NCBI RefSeq assembly: GCF_000954115.1
Contig: NZ_CP010797.1
Coordinates: forward strand, 186,001-250,000
Length of the DNA stretch: 64,000 bases
Origin: Rhodococcus sp. B7740
Lineage (GTDB): Bacteria > Actinomycetota > Actinomycetes > Mycobacteriales > Mycobacteriaceae
Reading direction: 5' to 3'
Position 1 is the first letter of the stretch. Each line of letters opens with the position of its first letter. The notes beneath the pieces were generated by a model, which saw only the letters and a program-made list of their open reading frames with translations, was not told the origin of the DNA and did not search any database. A program made the translations under genes and the position numbers. Of this stretch, positions 38,640-47,631 are shown piece after piece.

Positions 38640-40060
38640 TGGACAATCTCGTCAACATCCTCTACATCGTCGCGTTCGCGATGTTCATCTACGGTCTGAT
38701 GGGTCTGACGGGCCCGAAGACCGCTGTCCGCGGCAATCAGATCGCCGCCGTCGGCATGTTCATCGCAGTGGTGGCGACCCTCATCTCCATCCGAGACACC
38801 GGCAACTGGATTCTCATCGTCGTCGGCCTGGTCGTCGGCGTCGCTCTCGGTATCCCTCCCGCGCGTCGGGTCAAGATGACGGCAATGCCGCAGTTGGTGG
38901 CTCTGTTCAACGGCGTCGGCGGTGGAACGGTTGCACTGATCGCCTGGGCCGAGTTCCTCGACACATCGGGATTCTCGAACTTCAAACACGGCGAATCGCC
39001 GACGGTCCACATCGTCATCGGGTCGCTGTTCGCGGCGATCATCGGGTCGATCTCGTTCTGGGGATCGCTGATCGCGTTCCTCAAGCTGCAGGAGACCCTG
39101 CCCGGTTCGCCCATCACCATCGGCAAGTTGCAGCAGCCGCTCAACGCTCTGCTGCTGATCGGTGCCGTGGCGGCTGCGGTGGTCATCGGAATCAACGCCA
39201 CTCCGGGCGGCGGGGTGTCGCAGTGGTGGATCGTGGCGGTTCTCGTACTCGCCGGAATCTTGGGTCTGACGGTCGTGCTGCCCATCGGCGGCGCGGACAT
39301 GCCGGTCGTCATTTCGTTGCTCAACGCTCTGACCGGTCTGTCCGCTGCGGCGGCAGGTCTGGCGCTCAACAACACAGCGATGATCGTCGCAGGCATGATC
39401 GTCGGCGCGTCCGGCACGATTCTGACCAACCTCATGGCCAAGGCCATGAACCGTTCCATCCCGGCGATCGTCGCCGGCGGATTCGGTGGCGGCGACGCGG
39501 CTGCCGGGCCTGCGGGTGCAGGCGGCGGAACCGCGAAGGCCACGTCCGCGGCGGATGCGGCGATCCAGATGGCCTACGCCAACCAGGTCATCGTCGTACC
39601 CGGATACGGACTCGCGGTTGCGCAGGCGCAGCATGCGGTCAAGGACATGGCCAAGCTACTGGAGTCGAAGGGCGTCGAGGTCAAGTACGCCATTCACCCC
39701 GTGGCCGGTCGCATGCCCGGGCACATGAACGTGCTGCTCGCCGAGGCCGATGTCGCGTACGACGCGATGAAGGAAATGGACGACATCAACGACGAATTCT
39801 CCCGTACCGACGTCACGTTGGTCATCGGTGCGAACGACGTGACCAACCCGGCGGCGCGCAACGATCCGTCGAGCCCGATTCACGGCATGCCGATCCTGAA
39901 CGTCGATCAGTCGAAGTCGGTCATCGTTCTGAAGCGGTCGATGTCGTCCGGGTTCGCCGGCATCGAGAACCCGTTGTTCTTCGCCGAGGGCACCTCGATG
40001 CTGTTCGGTGACGCGAAGAAGTCGGTGTCCGAGGTGACCGAGGAGCTCAAGGCCCTCTAG
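38639..40060 (+). CDS. pntB: NAD(P) transhydrogenase subunit beta (PntB)
   Basis: A 473-residue subunit: about eight or nine membrane helices (residues 1-260) form the proton channel, and the C-terminal NADP(H)-binding domain (about 300-473) contains 'VIVVPGYGLAVAQAQHAV', 'HPVAGRMPGHMNVLLAEADV' and 'VIGANDVTNPAA'. One-base overlap with pntAB. Followed by a strong bidirectional terminator. Confidence 0.95.
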   Translation: MDNLVNILYIVAFAMFIYGLMGLTGPKTAVRGNQIAAVGMFIAVVATLISIRDTGNWILIVVGLVVGVALGIPPARRVKMTAMPQLVALFNGVGGGTVALIAWAEFLDTSGFSNFKHGESPTVHIVIGSLFAAIIGSISFWGSLIAFLKLQETLPGSPITIGKLQQPLNALLLIGAVAAAVVIGINATPGGGVSQWWIVAVLVLAGILGLTVVLPIGGADMPVVISLLNALTGLSAAAAGLALNNTAMIVAGMIVGASGTILTNLMAKAMNRSIPAIVAGGFGGGDAAAGPAGAGGGTAKATSAADAAIQMAYANQVIVVPGYGLAVAQAQHAVKDMAKLLESKGVEVKYAIHPVAGRMPGHMNVLLAEADVAYDAMKEMDDINDEFSRTDVTLVIGANDVTNPAARNDPSSPIHGMPILNVDQSKSVIVLKRSMSSGFAGIENPLFFAEGTSMLFGDAKKSVSEVTEELKAL

Positions 40061-40081
40061 TCACGAGCAGTCAGCAGTCAG

Positions 40082-40124
40082 ATGGGGCGCTTCCGGTTGT
40101 TCGTCAACGGGAGCGCCCCATTTT
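40082..40124. terminator. Bidirectional intrinsic terminator between pntB and a convergent gene
   Basis: ATGGGGCGCTTCC pairs with GGGAGCGCCCCAT (to 40121), the stem continues inward through GTTG/CAAC around a TTCG-containing loop, and TTTT follows. On the minus strand it overlaps the last codons of the convergent membrane protein gene. Confidence 0.85.
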
Positions 40125-40859
40125 GCGTTGAACGGCCAGAGCGGCCGTGTCGAGCGGGTTGCGAGCTTCGCGGGCAGCTGCGACGGGCGAGTAGAGCATG
40201 ACGATCGAGCACGCCGGCCACCACACGAACACGATCGACGCTGCGCTCACGATCCCGGTCACGGACGCGGAACCGACGAAAAGAGCAGCCGCCGCGACCG
40301 CGAGCGTAGCGACGGTGCCCAGGCCGAGGACCACGGGCCGCCACGCTGCGGACGCCACCATGGACGCTGCTCCGAGTAGAGAGGCCACCGCGACGAGTTG
40401 ACCGTTCGGAAGATCTGCCGACGGCATCGACGCTCCCAGGACCTCGCGAGCGAGTGCACTGCTGACGACGGCACCGATGGTGCAGGCGATCACCACCCCG
40501 ATCCCGAACGGCAGCTTTCGTATCAGCGCCACGACGGCGAGCGCGGCGACGGCGATCAACACCGCGGTCACATCGATCGCATCGAGTACGTGAGTGGCCA
40601 GTGCCGTGGCAGGGGTCGATTCGACGGACGTCGAGGGTGCGACCTGCGGTGCCCACATCAGGATCATCAGCAACAGGACGGCAGAGGCAGCGGACACGGC
40701 CGAGCGAGCGACCACGGCGCGCCGTCGCGGACGGGTGGGGGCACTGGACGACACCGCGGGCGTCTCGGCGTCGGTTTCGGCGTGACGGGACGCTTGGATC
40801 GGTCCGGAACCGAGGCTCGGTGTTGGCATGCGGCCACGGTGCCCGACTCGGCTGAACAT
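40104..40859 (-). CDS. Hypothetical membrane protein
   Basis: A 251-residue protein with a basic, disordered N-terminus (about 1-50) and about five or six hydrophobic helices ('AVSAASAVLLLMILMW', 'VTAVLIAVAALAVVALI', 'FGIGVVIACTIGAVVSSALA', and later pairs). The start could instead be the ATG about 30 bases on; neither has a clear ribosome binding site. No family recognised. The stop lies inside the terminator hairpin shared with pntB. Confidence 0.7.
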   Translation of the reverse strand: MFSRVGHRGRMPTPSLGSGPIQASRHAETDAETPAVSSSAPTRPRRRAVVARSAVSAASAVLLLMILMWAPQVAPSTSVESTPATALATHVLDAIDVTAVLIAVAALAVVALIRKLPFGIGVVIACTIGAVVSSALAREVLGASMPSADLPNGQLVAVASLLGAASMVASAAWRPVVLGLGTVATLAVAAAALFVGSASVTGIVSAASIVFVWWPACSIVMLYSPVAAAREARNPLDTAALAVQRKMGRSR

Positions 40860-41418
40860 CGGATGTGAGGAAGTTGGGAACGAGCTGATTGTTTTCGTAA
40901 TAACGTTTCGATCACGCAGCGGCCTGAGGGGTATCGAAAAGTGAGCGGCAGGATGCTCACTTCGTCAAATTCTGCATGTCGGAAAATCGGCCACAAGTCG
41001 GGGAAAGAGATCGAAAACTGGCCCGATACAGAACTGCGTGCCTTGTTGCAGCTCGTGTAGCGGAGGCATGCTGAGTTCGAGTTGCTGCAGTCGGATGTCG
41101 GTCCGAATGGTGCGAATGCCCTCCGACCTGGCGTTTTGCCGATAGCTTGTTTCCTGTCACAGCATTTCGTAAACCAAACTATGACTTCGTTGCAAGACGT
41201 TGATTGGATGGGTCCAAGTGTGTGACGATAGTCACAGAGTCCAGTTCACCCTGGGCGAGACCGACCAAAAGGGCGTAGTTTCAGCCGCATCGGAAACCCG
41301 CAATCGACCGTTACAGCCAAATCGATAACGATCTGGAAACGGACCGTGGTACCCGTCACAACCCGTTGGAATCGGGTATTCGACACCTACGGACGCCGAC
41401 AACTCGAGGGAGAAGAAC
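40860..41418. other. Long intergenic region with regulatory elements
   Basis: About 560 bases without a supported gene, less GC-rich than its neighbours. It holds a perfect 8-bp inverted repeat AAGTGAGC/GCTCACTT (40939-40962), a CRP/GlxR-type palindrome (41221-41236, listed separately) and ACCCG-N7-CGGGT (about 41361-41377) in the leader of the next gene. Such length before a 108-residue gene suggests complex regulation. Confidence 0.6.
41221..41236. promoter_or_regulatory. CRP/GlxR-type binding site
   Basis: TGTGACGATAGTCACA is a perfect match to the TGTGA-N6-TCACA consensus shared by E. coli CRP and actinobacterial GlxR/Cmr-type cAMP receptor proteins, and is fully palindromic in its outer 12 bases. 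It lies 183 bases before the ATG at 41419. Confidence 0.6.
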
Positions 41419-41745
41419 ATGACCGCAATGTCTCAGGGACAGCTCGCTATGGTCCGCGCGTTCTTTTGCAACGAGTTCCAAGCGGACTCGCTCGACCGAT
41501 CGACCGTGCCCGATCCCACGGCCGACGCCGTCGCCGAATGGATCGACGCTCTGGCAACCAGCGGACTGTTCGCACCTGCCGAAGTGCGGAACATCTCCTC
41601 CGTCTGGGCCTCCGAGCCGGAGACGATGGTTGCCCTGTTGGTCGGTGAAGTGGACGAAATTGCCGTCAAGCGCAACGAGGTAGCCGCTCCGGCTCCGGCG
41701 ATCGCGACTCCAGCGCTGATCTCCGCGTTCGAGCGCGCAAGTTGA
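41419..41745 (+). CDS. Small protein of unrecognised family, paralogous to the gene at 35543
   Basis: A 108-residue acidic protein; ATG 41419 has GAGGGAGA upstream. Predicted helical, with an Ala/Pro-rich hinge near residue 90 and a final helix. Its central segment 'VAEWIDALATSGLFAPAEVR' aligns with the protein at 35543. It is preceded by a 560-base regulatory region and followed by a strong hairpin, so it is a single-gene unit. No known function. Confidence 0.75.
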   Translation: MTAMSQGQLAMVRAFFCNEFQADSLDRSTVPDPTADAVAEWIDALATSGLFAPAEVRNISSVWASEPETMVALLVGEVDEIAVKRNEVAAPAPAIATPALISAFERAS

Positions 41746-41750
41746 TCGGC

Positions 41751-41779
41751 CCCGCTCGGTGCCTCGGCACCCGAGCGGG
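41751..41779 (+). terminator. Intrinsic terminator-like hairpin
   Basis: CCCGCTCGG (41751-41759) pairs with CCGAGCGGG (41771-41779), extended by TGC/GCA around a small loop with one bulged base. It starts six bases after the stop codon. No T-run, as in many actinobacterial terminators. Confidence 0.65.
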
Positions 41780-41856
41780 TTCAGCTTCGCTACTATCGGT
41801 CGAATTCCGATGACGGCAGTCGACAACGGTGTCGCGCGGCGAAGTGAGGGTTCTGT

Positions 41857-42882
41857 ATGGGTGCGGTGGGACTGGACGAAGACGCGGTATCGACCTGGAT
41901 CGCAGGATTGGGAATCGGCGCAACCTCGCCTCTCACCTTCCATCGGATCGGTAACGGTCAGTCCAATCTCACCTACGCAGTTCGTGATGCCGGCGGCAGT
42001 AGCTGGGTGCTTCGGCGTCCACCACTGGGGAAACTGTTGGCGTCCGCACACGATGTGGTGCGTGAGCATCGAATTCTGTCGGGCCTGCAGAACACGGCGG
42101 TTCCGGTTCCGAAAATGATTGCGATGACCGAGGATTCGTCGGTGTCCGAGGTCCCGCTCGTGCTGATGAGTTTCGTCGACGGGATCGTCGTCGACTCGGT
42201 GGCGGTGGCCGAAGGACTCGACCCCGATCACAGGCGCCGAGTTGGGCTCGGCCTCACGGTCGCGCTGTCCGACATCCATCGCGTGGATCTGGACTCCTCG
42301 GGTCTGGCCGATCTGGCCAGTCACAAGCCGTACGCCGCTCGCCAGCTCGCCCGGTGGACCAAGCAATGGCAATCCTCGCGCACTCGCGACGTACCCGGTA
42401 TCGATTCGCTGGCAACGCGATTGGCAGCCGGCATTCCATCGCAGCACGAGGTGACTCTGGTGCACGGAGACTTCCACCTCAGCAACGTCATCACGGCCCG
42501 CGACGACGGCCGTGTCGCCGCGGTTGTCGACTGGGAGCTGTGCACACTCGGAGACCCCTTGGCGGACCTCGGAGGACTTCTGGCCTATTGGCCGCAAGCC
42601 GACGACGGGGTCGCCGGTCCCTTCATGGCGTCGACTCTGCCGGGCTTTCCTACTCGGGCCGAACTCGTCGAGTCGTATGCGGCGCACACCGGCCGCGACG
42701 TCTCCGATGTCGGATTCTGGCAGGTACTGGCGCTGTGGAAGCTCTCGATCATCGCCGAAGGTGTCATGCGCCGGATGGAAGCAGACTCGCGAAACCGGGC
42801 GGTGGCAGGCGGGCCGACCACGACGCTCATCGACGACATCGTCAGCAGGGCTCTGCGTACGGCCGACGAGATCGGGCTGTAG
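41857..42882 (+). CDS. Aminoglycoside phosphotransferase-like kinase (ACAD10/11 N-terminal type)
   Basis: A 341-residue kinase-fold protein. The ATP-binding start 'NGQSNLTYAVRDAGGSSWVLRRPP', catalytic loop VHGDFHLSNVI (near residue 201) and metal-binding VVDWELCTLGDPLADLG (near 223) are complete. This version resembles the kinase part of human ACAD11 and bacterial proteins linked to acyl-CoA metabolism, where it is thought to phosphorylate 4-hydroxyacyl-CoAs. It is convergent with the thioesterase gene, supporting a lipid-related role only weakly. Confidence 0.85.
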   Translation: MGAVGLDEDAVSTWIAGLGIGATSPLTFHRIGNGQSNLTYAVRDAGGSSWVLRRPPLGKLLASAHDVVREHRILSGLQNTAVPVPKMIAMTEDSSVSEVPLVLMSFVDGIVVDSVAVAEGLDPDHRRRVGLGLTVALSDIHRVDLDSSGLADLASHKPYAARQLARWTKQWQSSRTRDVPGIDSLATRLAAGIPSQHEVTLVHGDFHLSNVITARDDGRVAAVVDWELCTLGDPLADLGGLLAYWPQADDGVAGPFMASTLPGFPTRAELVESYAAHTGRDVSDVGFWQVLALWKLSIIAEGVMRRMEADSRNRAVAGGPTTTLIDDIVSRALRTADEIGL

Positions 42883-42886
42883 TCGG

Positions 42887-43360
<474 letters not shown>

Positions 43361-43370
43361 GAACGTGACC

Positions 43371-44588
43371 CTAACCAGTGGCGTCGGTAGCGGGCGTCGC
43401 CGGGGATTGCCGACGCAGGATCGCTCGGACCATCAGACCGACGACCAAGGCCCAGAACGCGGAGCCGATCCCTGCGAATGTCAGGCCGGACGCAGCGACG
43501 AGGAATGTCAGAACCGTTGCTTCTCTGTCCGCTGCATGTTCCAGCGCGCCGAACAACGACGCCGCGAGGGTCCCCAACAGGGCAAGCCCGGCAACTGTTT
43601 CCACCACACCTGCGGGAGCGGCAGCGACCAGGGTGGCCAGGGCGGTGGAGAGAAGCGCCAGCACCAGGTAGGACGATCCGGCCGAGAAGGCGGCGATCCA
43701 TCGCCGCTTCGGGTCCGGATGGGCACTGGGATTCGCCGACAGCGCAGCGCTGATCGCGGCGAGGTTGATCGTGTGACCGCCGGCGAATGCGCCCAGGACG
43801 GTTCCGGTTCCGGTGACGGCCATCGACGCACGCCAGGGAATGCGGAATCCGAACGACGCCATGACCGTGACGCCGGGGATGTTCTGGGACGCCATCGTGA
43901 CGATGTACAGCGGCACCGCGATACCTATTGTGGCCTGCCAGCTCCAGTGCGGAACCGTCCAGTCGATTCGGGGGACCAGATCGTTCGGCGCGATCGGAGT
44001 GCCGCCGCCGACCAGAGCGGCCGCGATCACCACCGCCGCCGCGGCGAATGCTGCCGGAACTGCCCAACGTGCACTGAACCGCAGGACCACGAGCCAGACC
44101 AGGACCACCGGAGCCACCTGGGCGGGGGAGTCGGCGAAGGCGACCACCGGTGCTGCGCAGAGAGGAAGGAGAACTCCGGCCAGCATCGCCTGCGCGAGTG
44201 GCACCGGAATTGTCGACACGAGTGCGCCGAGTCTCGGCCACAAGCCCGTCAGGACGATCAGCACCCCGACGGTGACGAACGCACCCACCGCCGCGGGCCA
44301 CCCTCCGACCACCATGCCGGTTCCGGCGAGCAGCGCCGCGCCCGGCGTCGACCACGCCAGCGTGATGGGCTGTCTGTATCTGCGCGCGAGCCACATCATT
44401 CCCACGGCCTGGGTGACGCACAGTGCCAGCAAACCGGATGCCGCCTCGGTCGGGCTGGCACCTACCGCCCGCAGGCCCGTCAGTACAACGGCGAACGAGC
44501 TGGTGAAGCCGACCAGCGAGGCCACGATTCCAGCGCTGACGGGGGTGGAGAGTGGCGTCGGTCTGTCGGCAGCGTCGGCGGTGGTCAC
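43371..44588 (-). CDS. BenE-family benzoate/H+ symporter-like permease
   Basis: A 405-residue membrane protein of about 12 helices. GTG 44588 (VTTADAADRPTPL...) is the most likely start; the upstream extension is Arg-rich, crosses the dre-like site of the divergent regulator, and is rejected. BenE features include 'LACSTPGAALL'-like 'ITLAWSTPGAALLAGTG', 'NIPGVTVMASFGF' and 'AGGHTINLAAISAAL'. Members import benzoate, but no aromatic degradation genes are nearby, so the substrate is open. Confidence 0.85.
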   Translation of the reverse strand: MTTADAADRPTPLSTPVSAGIVASLVGFTSSFAVVLTGLRAVGASPTEAASGLLALCVTQAVGMMWLARRYRQPITLAWSTPGAALLAGTGMVVGGWPAAVGAFVTVGVLIVLTGLWPRLGALVSTIPVPLAQAMLAGVLLPLCAAPVVAFADSPAQVAPVVLVWLVVLRFSARWAVPAAFAAAAVVIAAALVGGGTPIAPNDLVPRIDWTVPHWSWQATIGIAVPLYIVTMASQNIPGVTVMASFGFRIPWRASMAVTGTGTVLGAFAGGHTINLAAISAALSANPSAHPDPKRRWIAAFSAGSSYLVLALLSTALATLVAAAPAGVVETVAGLALLGTLAASLFGALEHAADREATVLTFLVAASGLTFAGIGSAFWALVVGLMVRAILRRQSPATPATDATG

Positions 44589-44708
44589 GACTGACGATGA
44601 TGCACTGTGGGCCGTCGCCTGTCGCGTCGTTTCCCGTCGAGCCGAGTCGCCACCAGGGGTCGGTGGTCGAATGCTGTCGGGGCACCGTCGATGTGACGTA
44701 GTCTCTTG

Positions 44709-44724
44709 GTTGGACCGGACCAGT
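44709..44724. promoter_or_regulatory. dre-like operator before the GntR regulator
   Basis: The reverse complement ACTGGTCCGGTCCAAC matches the DasR-responsive element ACTGGTCTAGACCAGT at 11 of 16 positions, with a perfect left half. It lies about 40 bases before the regulator's start, suggesting autoregulation. Confidence 0.45.
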
Positions 44725-44764
44725 CCGTACCGCTGGTTCGGCGAGTGACGGAAAGGCCTGCGCA

Positions 44765-45514
44765 GTGGTGATGCCCGTACATCTGAGGGACAGTCAGGTC
44801 CCCAAGCACGAACAGCTTCGCGCAATTCTGTTGCACCGTTGCACGAAGGAGTTGCAACCCGGCGATCTCATGCCCAGCGAGCGAAAGCTGATGGAGGACT
44901 ACGGCGTCAGCCGCATCACCGTTCGCGAGGCCATCGGTCAACTCGTCAACGACGGACACCTGGTGCGGGTCCGTGGCAAGGGCACGTTCGTGGCCAGTCG
45001 CACCGTGCAGTCTCGTTTGCACCTGGCGTCGTTCTCGGAGGAGATGCGGGCGCAAGGATTGACGCCGACGACGGTGGTGCTGTTCGCGCGGCTCGAAAGC
45101 CCCTCGGCGGCAACGACTCGCGCTCTCGGACTGGCCGACGAAGAACAGACCTACCACGTCAAGCGTCTTCGGTTGGCCGATGCCGAACCGGTCAGCGTCG
45201 ACGACGCGTGGTACCGGGCTTCCTTGCTCCCCGGCCTGATCGAACACGACCTGAGCAAGTCCGTGTACGAGGCCGTTCAGATTCACTACGGGTTGACCAT
45301 CGACCGGGCCGAGCAGACCGTCAAAGCCACTGCGGCCGACAGTGATACGGCCACCCTGCTCGGCACCAAGCGCGGTGCTCCCGTGCTGTACTTCGACCGT
45401 GTCTCCTTCAGCGGAGACGAGCCGCTCGAACACACCGAGAGTTGGTACCGCTGCGATCGGTATCAACTGTCGATGGAAGTCGAAGGCGGGCGACGCACCT
45501 CGCAGCGTCGGTGA
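44765..45514 (+). CDS. GntR/HutC-family regulator (DasR/NagR-like) of GlcNAc uptake
   Basis: A 249-residue regulator, with GTG 44765 or ATG 44771 as start (GGAAAGG upstream). N-terminal winged HTH (about 15-80): 'MPSERKLMEDYGVSRITVRE' and 'LVRVRGKGTFVA'. C-terminal UTRA effector domain (about 95-240), 'SRLHLASFSEEMRAQGLTP' being the usual entry strand. DasR/NagR proteins bind GlcN-6-P or GlcNAc-6-P and leave the DNA. Gene position beside PTS, nagA and nagB genes and dre-like sites support this role. Confidence 0.88.
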   Translation: MVMPVHLRDSQVPKHEQLRAILLHRCTKELQPGDLMPSERKLMEDYGVSRITVREAIGQLVNDGHLVRVRGKGTFVASRTVQSRLHLASFSEEMRAQGLTPTTVVLFARLESPSAATTRALGLADEEQTYHVKRLRLADAEPVSVDDAWYRASLLPGLIEHDLSKSVYEAVQIHYGLTIDRAEQTVKATAADSDTATLLGTKRGAPVLYFDRVSFSGDEPLEHTESWYRCDRYQLSMEVEGGRRTSQRR

Positions 45515-45516
45515 GA

Positions 45517-45981
45517 TCAGGGCAGCTCGAACAACAGGTCGCCCACCGCCACGGTGTTGTCGATGCTGGCACTCGTCACCGAATCCGGCTTCGAGTCCAT
45601 CAGAACCACGGGAACGACATCCGAGTAGCCTGCCGCCGCGATCGCCGCCGGATCGTAGGTGACGACGAGATCGCCGGCCTCGACTCGATCACCCTCTGCT
45701 GCGAAGAGTTCGAAGCCTGCGCCCTTCATCTTCACGGTGTCGATACCGATGTGCACCAATACGCCCGCCTTGTTCTCGGTGAAGACGACGAATGCGTGTG
45801 GATGGAGTTTGAGGATCGTGCCCGCGACCGGTGAACGAACCTCGACCGACCCGTCGTTCGGGGCCGGGCGCAGTGCGACACCGGAGCCGACCATCTGCGC
45901 CGAGAACACCGGGTCCGGCACGTCTGCAAGCGAAATCACCTGGCCGGCAACAGGGCTGAGGATCGCACCGGCGTCGCTCAC
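45517..45981 (-). CDS. PTS EIIA component (glucose/GlcNAc, Crr-like)
   Basis: A 154-residue EIIA-Glc-type phosphocarrier. Key histidines are in 'PHAFVVFTENKAGVLVHIGI' (active-site His in LVHIGIDTV). GTG 45981 overlaps the EIIB stop (GTGA). It would receive phosphate from HPr and pass it to the EIIB below. Its stop is only two bases from the convergent stop of the gntR gene. Confidence 0.92.
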   Translation of the reverse strand: MSDAGAILSPVAGQVISLADVPDPVFSAQMVGSGVALRPAPNDGSVEVRSPVAGTILKLHPHAFVVFTENKAGVLVHIGIDTVKMKGAGFELFAAEGDRVEAGDLVVTYDPAAIAAAGYSDVVPVVLMDSKPDSVTSASIDNTVAVGDLLFELP

Positions 45982-46208
45982 AGGATGTCGCCGATGTCTT
46001 CTGCGAGCGTGTCCGCTTCGGGGCCGACGATGACCTGAACTGCGGTTCCCTTGTGGAAGACGCCGTGGGCACCTGCTGCTTTGAGTGCTGCCTCGTTCAC
46101 CAACGACCCATCCTTGACCTCGGTGCGCAGCCGGGTGATGCACGCTTCGATCTCGACGATGTTGTCGGCACCGCCGAGGCCTTGGACGATCGCGTCCGCT
46201 TTGGACAT
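45978..46208 (-). CDS. PTS EIIB component (glucose/GlcNAc type)
   Basis: A 76-residue single-domain EIIB. The phosphorylated Cys is in IEACITRLRTEVKD (near residue 23), and 'VQVIVGPEADTLAEDI' closes the domain. ATG 46208 is the only start giving the normal domain; the longer frame would include the operator region. It is divergent from the EIIC gene, so the transporter is split into three genes over two transcripts. Confidence 0.92.
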   Translation of the reverse strand: MSKADAIVQGLGGADNIVEIEACITRLRTEVKDGSLVNEAALKAAGAHGVFHKGTAVQVIVGPEADTLAEDIGDIL

Positions 46209-46250
46209 GTGGGTTCTCGCTTTCTGTGGGCGTACATCTGTCGGGTGGAT

Positions 46251-46310
46251 CACATGTCCGGGTTGACATGTGCTCGCCACCTGGCCAAACTACAACTGGT
46301 AATGACCGGA
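46251..46310. promoter_or_regulatory. Divergent PTS control region: 8-base inverted repeat and dre-like site
   Basis: CACATGTC (46251-46258) and GACATGTG (46265-46272) form a perfect inverted repeat with a six-base spacer. ACTGGTAATGACCGGA (46295-46310) matches the DasR element at 11 of 16 positions with a perfect left half. The region lies between the EIIB gene (minus) and the EIIC gene (plus). The second site probably binds the regulator at 44765; the protein for the first is unknown. Confidence 0.5.
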
Positions 46311-46383
46311 CAGTACCCCTGATGGCATCCGGTCACAACAGCGAAAAGCCCCCGAAGGACCAGCCCTCGAAGAGAAGGTCGCC

Positions 46384-47631
46384 ATGACCCCGAAGAAGAC
46401 TGACTCGGTCGACACCGAGCCGAAGAAGGAATCTCGATCATTGGCCGGGCTGCAGCGCTTCGGTCGCAGCCTCATGCTCCCGATCGCTGTTCTGCCCGCC
46501 GCCGGAATTCTCCTGAGACTCGGGCAGGACGACCTGCTGGGTCGATTCAGCGCACTGGAGACCACCGCCGCGGTCATCTCCGCTGCAGGTCAGGCAGTGT
46601 TCACCTGGCTTCCCCTCATCTTCGCAGTCGGTATCGCCATCGGCTGGGCCAAGAAGTCCGACGGTTCGACCGCGCTCGCAGCTGTGGTCGGCTACATGGT
46701 GATGAACGGAGTCTTCACGGCCATGTCGCCGGTCGTGCTCGACGGAGAGGTCGACGCCAACGGTGACCCCGCCGTGATCGACTACGGCGTCCTGGCAGGC
46801 ATCGTCATCGGATTGCTCTCGGCGATTCTCTGGCAGCGTTTCTATCGCCAGAAGCTGCCGGACTATCTCGGCTTCTTCAGTGGCCGTCGTCTGGTACCGA
46901 TCATGACGGCAATCACCGGTCTCGTTGTCGCCGTGATCATGTCGTTCGTCTATCCGCTCTTCTACAGTGCACTCCAGTGGGTGGGCAACACCGTCGCCGA
47001 CCACAGTGTGGTGGGCAGCGGCATCTACGGCTTCGCCAATCGCATGCTCATTCCCACTGGGCTGCACCACATTCTGAACTCCGTCGTCTGGTTCCTGGTG
47101 GGTGACTACCAGGATGCAGGTGGTCAACTGGTCCGCGGCGATCTGAATCGGTTCTTCGCCGGTGACCCGTCCGCGGGAGTGTTCATGACCGGATTCTTCC
47201 CGATCATGATGTTCGCTCTTCCCGCTGCGGCATTCGCGATCTATCGCAACGCGAAGCCGTCACAGAAGAAGCTCGTCGGCGGAATCATGTTGTCCACGGG
47301 CCTGACTGCGTTCGTCACCGGTATCACCGAGCCGCTCGAATACTCGTTCATGTTCGTCGCCTGGCCGCTCTACATCATCCACGCGGTGTTGACCGGAACG
47401 TCGATGGCCCTGTGCAATGCCCTCGGGATCCACGACGGTTTCTTCTTCTCCGCCGGCGGCATCGACTATCTGCTCAACTACGGAATCGCAACCAAAGCGT
47501 GGCTGCTCATCCCGATCGGCCTGGTGTACGCGGTGATCTACTACTTCTTGTTCAGCTTCGTCATCAAGAAATGGAACCTGCGCACCCCCGGACGTGAGGA
47601 CGACGCAGTGCTCGAACCCGATCGGGCATGA
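46384..47631 (+). CDS. PTS EIIC permease for N-acetylglucosamine
   Basis: A 415-residue membrane permease, EIIC only. The start 'LQRFGRSLMLPIAVLPAAGI' and the substrate loop 'FVTGITEPLEYSFMFVAWPL', with 'MLIPTGLHHILNSVVWF' and 'NLRTPGRED' at the C-terminal end, are typical of the GlcNAc branch of the glucose superfamily. ATG 46384 has GAAGG upstream. It overlaps nagA (ATGA), so imported GlcNAc-6-P goes directly to the deacetylase made from the same transcript. Confidence 0.92.
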   Translation: MTPKKTDSVDTEPKKESRSLAGLQRFGRSLMLPIAVLPAAGILLRLGQDDLLGRFSALETTAAVISAAGQAVFTWLPLIFAVGIAIGWAKKSDGSTALAAVVGYMVMNGVFTAMSPVVLDGEVDANGDPAVIDYGVLAGIVIGLLSAILWQRFYRQKLPDYLGFFSGRRLVPIMTAITGLVVAVIMSFVYPLFYSALQWVGNTVADHSVVGSGIYGFANRMLIPTGLHHILNSVVWFLVGDYQDAGGQLVRGDLNRFFAGDPSAGVFMTGFFPIMMFALPAAAFAIYRNAKPSQKKLVGGIMLSTGLTAFVTGITEPLEYSFMFVAWPLYIIHAVLTGTSMALCNALGIHDGFFFSAGGIDYLLNYGIATKAWLLIPIGLVYAVIYYFLFSFVIKKWNLRTPGREDDAVLEPDRA

